Below, one piece after another: positions 57,728 to 64,000 of a stretch of DNA of 64,000 nt. Under the pieces are notes generated by a model. It was not told the DNA's origin. It saw only the letters and a program-made list of their open reading frames with translations, and searched no databases. The stretch's first letter is position 1, and each line of letters opens with the position of its first letter. A program made the translations under genes and the position numbers. Source of the stretch: Streptomyces sp. B21-105 (GTDB lineage Bacteria; Actinomycetota; Actinomycetes; Streptomycetales; Streptomycetaceae); assembly GCF_036898465.1 (NCBI RefSeq), contig NZ_JARUMJ010000001.1:6572001-6636000 (forward strand), written 5' to 3'.

Positions 57728-60187
57728 TCAGTCCCGCAGGTCCACCAGCAGCGGCGGGGCGTGCTCGCCGTCCGTGCTGGTCAGGGACAGCACCGCGTGG
57801 CCGGGCGGGATCTCGTGCGCCAGCTGGGAAGCCGACCACCGCTCCCGCTCCACCTGCCGCACGGTCACCGCGTCGGTGGTCACCGCCTTGCCGGTCACCA
57901 GCTTGCGCAGCGCGTGGATGGCGCGGGTCATCGGCTGGTCGGCGAACACGGTGTGCTTGGCGACCTCCGTGGTCTCCACCCACTCGGTGCCCCAGGTCTG
58001 CGCGAACCGGCTGCCGTCCCAGGTGGTGATGCCCGAGAACGCCATCCGGCAGCCGACCGCGCCGTACAGCGGCCCGTGCAGCGCCTCGGGGACGTCGCCG
58101 ACGCTGCGCAGGGCGAGCACCACGCCCGCGTGCTGCGACCGCAGCCGTTGCAGCCGGCGCACCGACCCCTCGGTGACGGTCCCCGTGGCGTCGTCGAGGA
58201 CCAGGCACGCGAAGTGGTCGCGCCGCTCCCGCACGACCGTCTGGAACTGGGCGAGGACCAGCCGGGTGATCAGCCGGCCCGCCTCCTCGTGTCCCCGCTC
58301 GGGCAGGTCGACGCGGACACGCAGCGGATGATGGGCGACGGCGCGCAGCGAGAACGCCCGGTGCGCGTCGCTCCCGCCGCCGAAGAACTCCGCGAACACC
58401 GGACGGTTCAGCAGCGCCAGCCGGTCGGCGAGGGCACGGCCCGCGTCGCCCGGGCCCCCCGCCTGACGGAGGCGGGCCTCCAGCTCACGGCGCATCACCT
58501 CGTCGCCGGCCACCGCCTCGCGCAGCGCGGACACCGCGCCCGGCTCGCCCTCGAGCAGTTCGAGCAGTTCGGGGAGGGTGGGGAAACACCCGTGCGCGGC
58601 CCGGTAGGGGCCGAGCAGCTGGGCCAGGGCCGTCGTCGCGCTCTGGCCGCTCACCGCGTCGAGGTCGCCGGCCAGTGCCTCGGCGAGGATCGCGGCCGCC
58701 TCGTCCGGGTCGTCGGAGCCCGCGTAGGGGTCCAGGTCGTGCACGGACGACGGGTCGCCGATCCGGACGATCACGTCGAACGCGGCGTCCTGGCCGAGCG
58801 GTCTGCTGCCCGGCGACGACACGGCGACCACCGCGCACGCCCCGGTGAGCGCCTGGAGGGCCAGCGCCTCGGTCAGCGGCTCCAGCAGGGTCCGGGTCTT
58901 GCCCGACCCGGACGGCCCGACGGCGAGCAGCGAGGTGCCCAGCACGTCCGGGCCGAGCGCGGCGCCCGCCTCCCGGTAGCCGACGGGGGTGCGCTCGTCG
59001 CCCGCCCAGCGGCCGATGCGTACCTGACCGGCGAGCAGGTCGTGGCGCGCGGTGCGCCGGGGGAGGTCGCGGGCGCCGGAGGGGTGGGTCCAGGCGGACC
59101 CGCCCTGCCGCAGAACGGTCTCTGGGAAGTCGCCGAGTCCGGCGGTCCACGCCCGCCGCACGCGCACGCAGTCCACGTCGTTCATGCGGTCCGCGGCGAC
59201 CTCGCCGGTCAGCAGGTCGGCCGCCTCGTGCTGTCCGGCGTCCCGCAGTTCGGGCCACTGGGAGCGGGGCCGCTCGGCCGCGGGCAGGGCCTGGCCGGGC
59301 CCTGCCCGACGGGCGGCGAGCAGTTCCTTCGCGTACGGCCACCAGCCGCCGACCCGGGCGAACGGCCACGCCACCAGCAGCGTGATGGCGGCGTACAGCG
59401 CGTTCGTGAACAGGGGGGAGGCGAACAGCTCGTAACTGCCGGAGATCAGCACGATGAGCGAGAACAGCGGGTCGACGACCGGCAGCGCGTCCCAGCCGAC
59501 GCCGAAGGCGCCGGGGAAGACGAAGCTCAGCGCGGCGAGCGCGCCGAGCAGGGCGATCAGGGCCCGCGCGGGCTGCGGCCGGCGGCCGACGAAGTGCCGC
59601 ACCGCGTGCGGCCAGCTGCCCAGCCGTCCCATGGCGTAGACGAGGACGGCGAAGAAGACGCCGTCGTAGACGACACGCGCCTCGGCGCCCTCCGTGGTCT
59701 TCGGGGAGGCGATCGTGCCGCCCCACCACCAGTCGTCCGGGGTGAACAGCCGCAGCAGGGTGAACTGGTAGGGCATGGCGCCCCGCCGCCACAGCGACCA
59801 CAGGACCAGCGCGATCACCAGCGGCACCAGCATGCCGACGACGGTCACCGGCGCGAGCCGCTCCGACGGACGCGCCGCCTTCGGCAGCCGGTAGCCGTGC
59901 CGCCAGACGCCCGGCCGGGTCGTGGGACGCGCCTCGTCGAGCCAGTCGGCCACGGCGGACGCGGCCCGTGGGGGGTGCTCGAAGGCGGGCGGGACGCCCG
60001 GCGCCCGGTCCGCCTGCGCCGGCGGGACGGGCGGTCGCGGGGGCGTGGCGGGCGGCTGTGGCGGGGTGGCGGGCGGCCGTGGCGGCCCCGCCGGGCGCGG
60101 TACAGGATCCGCCTGCGCACGCCGCGCGTCCTGCGTCCCGTCGCTGTCCATCGCCCCTGCCCCCTGACCAGCCGTTCCGTCTGCCAT
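57728..60187 (-). CDS. VirD4/TraG-like membrane ATPase, chromosomal, unknown role
   Basis: An 819-residue protein from ATG 60187 (60151 possible). About 110 Pro-rich residues are followed by five or six membrane segments (VTVVGMLVPLVIALVLWSLW, ALIALLGALAALSFVFPGAFG, LFTNALYAAITLLVAWPFA). The soluble part has Walker A VGPSGSGKTRTLLEPL, PGSRPLGQDAAF, and Walker B ACLVLDDATGTV, then RLQRLRSQHAGVVLALRS, which is the layout of type IV coupling ATPases (TraG/VirD4/TraM). No relaxase or other secretion gene is nearby. Streptomyces chromosomes carry this gene in the same place, so it is not part of the AICE. Function unknown. Confidence 0.8.
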   Translation of the reverse strand: MADGTAGQGAGAMDSDGTQDARRAQADPVPRPAGPPRPPATPPQPPATPPRPPVPPAQADRAPGVPPAFEHPPRAASAVADWLDEARPTTRPGVWRHGYRLPKAARPSERLAPVTVVGMLVPLVIALVLWSLWRRGAMPYQFTLLRLFTPDDWWWGGTIASPKTTEGAEARVVYDGVFFAVLVYAMGRLGSWPHAVRHFVGRRPQPARALIALLGALAALSFVFPGAFGVGWDALPVVDPLFSLIVLISGSYELFASPLFTNALYAAITLLVAWPFARVGGWWPYAKELLAARRAGPGQALPAAERPRSQWPELRDAGQHEAADLLTGEVAADRMNDVDCVRVRRAWTAGLGDFPETVLRQGGSAWTHPSGARDLPRRTARHDLLAGQVRIGRWAGDERTPVGYREAGAALGPDVLGTSLLAVGPSGSGKTRTLLEPLTEALALQALTGACAVVAVSSPGSRPLGQDAAFDVIVRIGDPSSVHDLDPYAGSDDPDEAAAILAEALAGDLDAVSGQSATTALAQLLGPYRAAHGCFPTLPELLELLEGEPGAVSALREAVAGDEVMRRELEARLRQAGGPGDAGRALADRLALLNRPVFAEFFGGGSDAHRAFSLRAVAHHPLRVRVDLPERGHEEAGRLITRLVLAQFQTVVRERRDHFACLVLDDATGTVTEGSVRRLQRLRSQHAGVVLALRSVGDVPEALHGPLYGAVGCRMAFSGITTWDGSRFAQTWGTEWVETTEVAKHTVFADQPMTRAIHALRKLVTGKAVTTDAVTVRQVERERWSASQLAHEIPPGHAVLSLTSTDGEHAPPLLVDLRD

Positions 60188-60388
60188 CAGCGAGTCAATC
60201 TAACGCGCCCGCAAGGGGAGTTCACCGCTTACGCGGCCGGGCCCGCGCCAATCGCCGCCCGTCCGCAATGTCCACGACGGACAAGCCGCCCCGCCGACAC
60301 CGCCCCCGTGGAGCATGCCGACCCCCTGCTCCCCGTCCTAGCCTGCGAGAAAAGAACGAAAGCGTCCGCTGACCCCCAGGAGCCCCTC
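60188..60388. promoter_or_regulatory. Divergent promoter region between the ATPase gene and gabT
   Basis: The 201-base gap holds no gene. The sequence becomes less G-rich near 60340-60370 (GAGAAAAGAACGAAAG) and ends in CCCAGGAGCCCCTC, the gabT ribosome site. Promoter boxes could not be fixed by eye. Confidence 0.4.
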
Positions 60389-61723
60389 ATGACCGCCCTT
60401 CCGCAGGAGCGCCGCGTCGTCACCGCGATTCCCGGCCCCAAGTCGCAGGAACTCCAGGCCCGCCGGACCGCCGCGGTCGCGGCCGGCGTGGGCTCGGTGC
60501 TGCCCGTGTTCACCGCGCGCGCGGGCGGCGGCATCATCGAGGACGTCGACGGCAACCGTCTGATCGACTTCGGCTCCGGCATCGCGGTCACCTCCGTGGG
60601 CGCGTCCGCCGAGGCCGTGGTGCGCCGGGCCGCCGCCCAGCTCGCCGACTTCACCCACACCTGTTTCATGGTCACGCCCTACGAGGGCTACGTGGCGGTC
60701 GCCGAGGCGCTCGCCGAGCTGACCCCGGGCGACCACGCCAAAAAGTCCGCGCTGTTCAACAGCGGCGCCGAGGCCGTCGAGAACGCCGTGAAGATCGCGC
60801 GGGCGTACACCAAGCGGCAGGCCGTCGTCGTCTTCGACCACGGCTACCACGGCCGGACGAACCTCACCATGGCGCTCACCGCGAAGAACATGCCGTACAA
60901 GCACGGCTTCGGCCCGTTCGCGCCCGAGGTCTACCGGGTGCCGGTCGCCTACGGCTACCGCTGGCCGACCGGCGCCGAGAACGCCGGCCCCGAGGCCGCC
61001 GCGCAGGCCATCGACCAGATCAGCAAGCAGGTCGGCGCCGACAACGTCGCCGCGATCATCATCGAGCCGGTGCTCGGCGAGGGCGGCTTCATCGAGCCCG
61101 CCCAGGGCTTCCTGCCGGCCATCAGCAGGTTCGCGTCCGACAACGGCATCGTCTTCGTCGCCGACGAGATCCAGTCCGGCTTCTGCCGCACCGGCCAGTG
61201 GTTCGCCTGCGAGGACGAGGGGATCGTCCCCGACCTGATCACCACCGCCAAGGGCATCGCCGGCGGTCTGCCGCTGGCCGCCGTCACCGGCCGCGCCGAG
61301 ATCATGGACGCGGCGCACGCGGGCGGCCTGGGCGGCACCTACGGCGGCAACCCGGTCGCCTGCGCGGGCGCGCTCGGCTCCATCGAGACGATGAAGGAGC
61401 TGGACCTCAACGCCCGGGCGAAGAACATCGAGGCGGTCATGAAGGGCCGTCTCACCGCCATGGCCGAGAAGTTCGACGTCATCGGCGACATCCGCGGCCG
61501 CGGTGCGATGATCGCCATCGAGCTGGTCAAGGACCGCACGACGAAGGAGCCGAACCCCGAGGCGACCGCCGCGCTCGCCAAGGCCTGCCACCAGGAGGGC
61601 CTGCTGGTGCTCACCTGCGGCACCTACGGCAACGTGCTGCGCTTCCTGCCCCCGCTGGTCATCGGCGAGGACCTGCTCGACGAGGGCCTGGACATCATCG
61701 AGCAGGCCTTCGCGCGCATCTGA
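60389..61723 (+). CDS. gabT: 4-aminobutyrate aminotransferase
   Basis: A 444-residue class III aminotransferase. The motifs NSGAEAVENAVKIAR, DHGYHGRTNLTMALT, EPVLGEGGFIEPA, FVADEIQSGFCRTG and the PLP lysine in LITTAKGIAGGLPLAAV match GabT. It moves the amino group of GABA to 2-oxoglutarate, giving succinic semialdehyde. ATG 60389 follows CAGGAG. It lies between a VirD4-like gene and the PAP2 gene, with a structured region behind it; gabD-like dehydrogenase is at 63085. A PucR regulator nearby may control it. Confidence 0.95.
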   Translation: MTALPQERRVVTAIPGPKSQELQARRTAAVAAGVGSVLPVFTARAGGGIIEDVDGNRLIDFGSGIAVTSVGASAEAVVRRAAAQLADFTHTCFMVTPYEGYVAVAEALAELTPGDHAKKSALFNSGAEAVENAVKIARAYTKRQAVVVFDHGYHGRTNLTMALTAKNMPYKHGFGPFAPEVYRVPVAYGYRWPTGAENAGPEAAAQAIDQISKQVGADNVAAIIIEPVLGEGGFIEPAQGFLPAISRFASDNGIVFVADEIQSGFCRTGQWFACEDEGIVPDLITTAKGIAGGLPLAAVTGRAEIMDAAHAGGLGGTYGGNPVACAGALGSIETMKELDLNARAKNIEAVMKGRLTAMAEKFDVIGDIRGRGAMIAIELVKDRTTKEPNPEATAALAKACHQEGLLVLTCGTYGNVLRFLPPLVIGEDLLDEGLDIIEQAFARI

Positions 61724-61837
61724 AGCGGTCGCCGCACAGCTGATCCTGCTCGGCCGCACAGCGTGTGAAGAAGGTGTGCGAGGAGGATGGCGGGACGGGA
61801 TACGGCCTGTCGAACCGACTTCCGCTGCCGTAGGTTC

Positions 61838-62117
61838 TAACCGGATGAGAGATCAACCCCGCCCGCGGGAGACCGTGGGCGGACTCCAGGCCGGGGCCTC
61901 CCCAGCTTCGACCTGGTCGTGCCCTCGCGCACACAACCGGAGCCTTGGCTTCGGATCTCCACCGATCGGACGGTCGCCCGCCCCAAACCCCCCGGGGCGG
62001 CCGGCGTTTCCGGTCCGGACGGCCACCCCGGAACAATCCCCCCTGTTCCGGGGCGGCCGACCTCCTTCACCGGACGACGACCACGCGGAAAGACCCCGGA
62101 GCCGATCCGGGGTCTTT
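61838..62117 (+). ncRNA. Structured noncoding stretch ending in a strong terminator, candidate sRNA or leader
   Basis: No gene is supported between gabT and 62175. Bases 62021-62058 form a long hairpin: GGCC, one mismatch, then CCCCGGAACA pairing with TGTTCCGGGG and GGCC around an eight-base loop. CCTCCTT at 62061-62067 is complementary to a Shine-Dalgarno sequence. The stretch ends in the terminator at 62089-62117. It could be an independent small RNA, the 3' end of the gabT transcript, or an attenuated leader of the PAP2 gene. The 5' end given is a guess. Confidence 0.5.
62089..62117 (+). terminator. Strong intrinsic terminator
   Basis: AAAGACCCCGGA (62089-62100) pairs perfectly with TCCGGGGTCTTT (62106-62117) around GCCGA, and the T-run extends to 62120. 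This is the only textbook intrinsic terminator with a U-run in the window. Confidence 0.9.
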
Positions 62118-62174
62118 TTTGCGCGCGCTCTCTCTGCAGTACGGCCGGTCCGACAAGCTGACAAGCTGGGGTCC

Positions 62175-63062
62175 ATGTCGTCCCGTCCGAGCCGCCCGCA
62201 CCCCGGCCCCGGCCCCGGCCCCGACCCCGGTCCCGACCTGGGCCCCCGCCTGGGCCCCCGCCTGGGCCCCCACGGCGGTGGCGCCGCGACGGAGGCGGTC
62301 GACCGCGCGGCCGCCGGTCCCCCGCGGATTCTCGGCCCCCGCCTCGGTCCGCTCCTCGGCCTTCTCTGCGGCCTGCCCGCGGTCCTCTTCGCGGTGATCA
62401 CCTGGCAGGTCGCCGTCGGCGGGCCGCTGCTGCGCGTGGACGAGCGCCTCAGCCGCGCCCTCGTCCACCCCGACCGGGTCTCCGAGCTGCTGGCCGACCT
62501 CGGCGAGGTGCCGATCGCGGTGCCCGTGCTGGTGCTGGCCGCCGGGTACGTCGCCTGGCGGGGGAGAGCGGCGGGCGGGGCGCGGTGGTGGGCGCCGCCG
62601 GTCGCGGCGCTCGGCCTGCTGTTGCTGGTGCCGCTGATCGTCGTCCCCCTCAAGGAGTGGACCGACCGGCCCGGCACGCCCGCCGTGCCGCCCGCCACCG
62701 GCTACTACCCCTCCGGGCACACGGCGACGGCGGCCGTCGCCTACGGCTCCGCGGTGTTGGTCCTGCTGCCCTGGCTGCGGACCGCGCTCGCCCGTCGGAC
62801 GGCCGTGGCCACCGGCGTGCTCCTCGTCCTCGCCGTCTCCTTCGCGCTGGTCCGGCACGGCTATCACTGGCCGCTGGACGTGGTGGCCAGCTGGTGCCTG
62901 TGCGCGGTGCTGCTCGGGGCGCTGTGGCACCTCCTGGCACGGGAACGCCGCCGACCACGCCAAACCGTCGCACCCGAGCCGCCCACCCGTACGACTCGGA
63001 CAAGCGACCCCTCGGGCTCTCGCCCCTACCGTGGACCACGAAAGCCACAGGACACCCCCTAA
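62175..63062 (+). CDS. PAP2 family membrane phosphatase
   Basis: A 295-residue protein. After a Pro/Gly-rich start encoded by GC repeats (GPGPGPDPGPDLGPRLGPRLG), six membrane segments carry the acid-phosphatase motifs KEWTDRP (KX6RP type), YPSGHTATA and RHGYHWPLDV, all complete. It probably dephosphorylates a lipid phosphate such as phosphatidate or undecaprenyl diphosphate on the outer face. It begins 55 bases after the strong terminator, so its transcript either starts there or is attenuated. Confidence 0.9.
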   Translation: MSSRPSRPHPGPGPGPDPGPDLGPRLGPRLGPHGGGAATEAVDRAAAGPPRILGPRLGPLLGLLCGLPAVLFAVITWQVAVGGPLLRVDERLSRALVHPDRVSELLADLGEVPIAVPVLVLAAGYVAWRGRAAGGARWWAPPVAALGLLLLVPLIVVPLKEWTDRPGTPAVPPATGYYPSGHTATAAVAYGSAVLVLLPWLRTALARRTAVATGVLLVLAVSFALVRHGYHWPLDVVASWCLCAVLLGALWHLLARERRRPRQTVAPEPPTRTTRTSDPSGSRPYRGPRKPQDTP

Positions 63063-63084
63063 GCGGAAGGGCCGGGACTCGACC

Positions 63085-64000
63085 ATGCCCCAGGAAACGA
63101 ACGTGGGGGCCACCCACGCCTTCTGGCTCGCCGGACGCCAGGTCACCGGCGAGGGCGGCTTCGACGTCGCCTCCCCGTGGGACGGCCGGCTCGTCGGCAG
63201 GGTCAGTGTGCCGACGGACGCGCAGGTCGAGGAGGCCGTCGCCGCCGCGTACGCCGTACGGGACGAGTTCGCCGGCACCCCGGCCCATGTGCGCGCCGCC
63301 GCCCTCGACCACGTCAGCAAGCGGCTGGCCGAGCGCACCGAGGAGATCGCGCGGCTGATCTCCGCCGAGAACGGCAAGCCGATCAAGTGGGCGCGCGGCG
63401 AGGTCGGCCGGGCCGTGTCCGTGTTCCGCTTCGCGGCCGAGGAGGCCCGGCGGTTCAACGGCGGCGAGGCCCAGCGCCTCGACACCGACGCCGGCGGCCA
63501 GGGGCGGCTCGCCCTCACCCGGCGCTTCCCGAAGGGCGTGGTGCTCGGCATCGCGCCGTTCAACTTCCCGCTGAACCTGTGCGCGCACAAGGTCGCCCCG
63601 GCGATCGCGGCCGGCGCGCCGATCATCCTGAAGCCCGCCCCGGCGACCCCGCTGTCCGCTCTGGTCATGGGCGAGCTGCTCGCCGAGACCGAGCTGCCCG
63701 CCGGCTCCTGGTCGATCCTGCCGGTCCCCAACGACCGCATGCCGGCCCTCGTCCGGGACGAGCGGCTGCCCGTGATCTCCTTCACCGGCTCCGAGAAGGT
63801 CGGCTACGCGATCATGGACTCGGTGCCGCGCAAGCACTGCACCCTGGAGCTGGGCGGCAACGGCGCGGCCGTCGTCCTCGGCGACTGGGCGTCCGACGCG
63901 GACCTCGACCGGGCCGCCGGCCGCATCGCGACCTTCTCCAACTACCAGGGCGGTCAGTCCTGCATCTCCGTGCAGCGGGTCATCGCGGACGCCTCCGTGT
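63085..64000 (+). CDS. Aldehyde dehydrogenase, gabD-like, 3' end beyond the window
   Basis: 305 codons are visible from ATG 63085 (MPQETNVGATHAFWLAGRQ) to the window end, without a stop. The catalytic residues are present: IAPFNFPLN, SFTGSEKVG, LELGGNGAAVV and the nucleophile in GGQSCISVQR. The gene order gabT-PAP2-dehydrogenase suggests a succinic semialdehyde dehydrogenase (GabD) completing GABA breakdown. NFPLN instead of the usual NYPL and the LELGGNG form fit the GabD/AldA-like branch rather than the aminobutyraldehyde enzymes earlier in the window. Confidence 0.85.
   Translation, partial: MPQETNVGATHAFWLAGRQVTGEGGFDVASPWDGRLVGRVSVPTDAQVEEAVAAAYAVRDEFAGTPAHVRAAALDHVSKRLAERTEEIARLISAENGKPIKWARGEVGRAVSVFRFAAEEARRFNGGEAQRLDTDAGGQGRLALTRRFPKGVVLGIAPFNFPLNLCAHKVAPAIAAGAPIILKPAPATPLSALVMGELLAETELPAGSWSILPVPNDRMPALVRDERLPVISFTGSEKVGYAIMDSVPRKHCTLELGGNGAAVVLGDWASDADLDRAAGRIATFSNYQGGQSCISVQRVIADASV

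Noticed and set aside
57656..61723. A 1355-codon open frame on the plus strand running from before the VirD4-like gene through gabT
   Set aside because: The first 900 codons are the antisense of the VirD4-like gene, with Arg/Gly/His-rich noise; only the gabT part from 60389 has real motifs and a ribosome site.
60338..61759. A 473-codon open frame opposite gabT
   Set aside because: Pure mirror of gabT codons, Gly/Val/Asp/His-biased, without any start signal or domain.
62197..62275. CCCCGG and GGGCCCCCGCCT repeats at the start of the PAP2 gene considered as regulatory sites
   Set aside because: They are in frame and code for the Gly-Pro-rich N-terminal tail, a common low-complexity feature here.

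Overview
The window is chromosomal DNA of a Streptomyces or a very close relative. The evidence is the very high G+C content with third-codon G/C bias, GTG and TTG starts, the sporulation sigma factor gene whiG beside dprA and the rpsB-tsf-pyrH-frr-cdsA cluster, mycothiol-dependent enzymes, an LAxTG sortase substrate, and gene order that matches the rpsB to gabT region of S. coelicolor as I remember it. No rRNA or tRNA gene and no CRISPR array was seen.

Layout. 1-4171: a NUDIX gene cut by the window edge, DUF2469, yraN, comM and dprA. 4172-12123: whiG, a TetR regulator, an M23-like envelope protein on the other strand, then the translation and lipid block rpsB, tsf, pyrH, frr, cdsA. 12222-12965: a lipoprotein gene. 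13099-24699: an integrated pSAM2-like actinomycete integrative and conjugative element (AICE) of about 11.6 kb. It carries int, xis, a RepSA-type initiator, small spread proteins, an FtsK-like transfer ATPase and divergent control genes. Its accessory genes encode a GGDEF protein, an HTH-PLD-like (DUF5919) regulator, a NUDIX enzyme, an HD-domain protein, a membrane protein and a low-G+C DUF6414 protein. The element sits inside the first codons of rlmN. It appears to supply the gene with a substitute promoter and first codons, because an 89-base stretch covering the promoter and start codon is duplicated at both ends.

24681-29858: rlmN, then a TPP riboswitch with a long hairpin and a thiamine-type ABC importer (thiB, thiP, thiQ). 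29883-35091: a mycothiol-dependent maleylpyruvate isomerase family gene, an LAETG surface protein with a clear promoter, a VOC protein and an ABC-type permease/ATPase pair. 35303-38853: an aminotransferase, an Lrp/AsnC regulator and a divergent aldehyde dehydrogenase, which begin a dispersed polyamine/GABA utilisation locus. 39121-43661: a secreted protein, class F sortase, ECF sigma factor and membrane protein in an overlapping operon, then a membrane protein and a large sigma factor fused to membrane and extracellular parts. 43674-47482: GDPD, an adenosine-deaminase-like enzyme (probably aminodeoxyfutalosine deaminase), a DUF4190 protein and a NADAR protein.

47704-64000: the second part of the polyamine locus. 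It holds an aldehyde dehydrogenase, a complete spermidine/putrescine ABC importer (potD, potA, potB, potC), a PuuB-like FAD oxidase, a PucR-family regulator, a VirD4/TraG-like ATPase of unknown role, gabT, a structured noncoding stretch ending in a strong terminator, a PAP2 phosphatase and a gabD-like dehydrogenase cut by the window end. Together these genes can import putrescine or spermidine, transaminate or oxidise them to aminobutyraldehyde and GABA, and convert GABA to succinic semialdehyde and succinate.

The most interesting parts are the AICE (its rlmN target, paired arm-type repeats, GGDEF enzyme and accessory genes), the membrane-tethered sigma factor, the chromosomal VirD4-like ATPase, and the structured RNA candidate after gabT.
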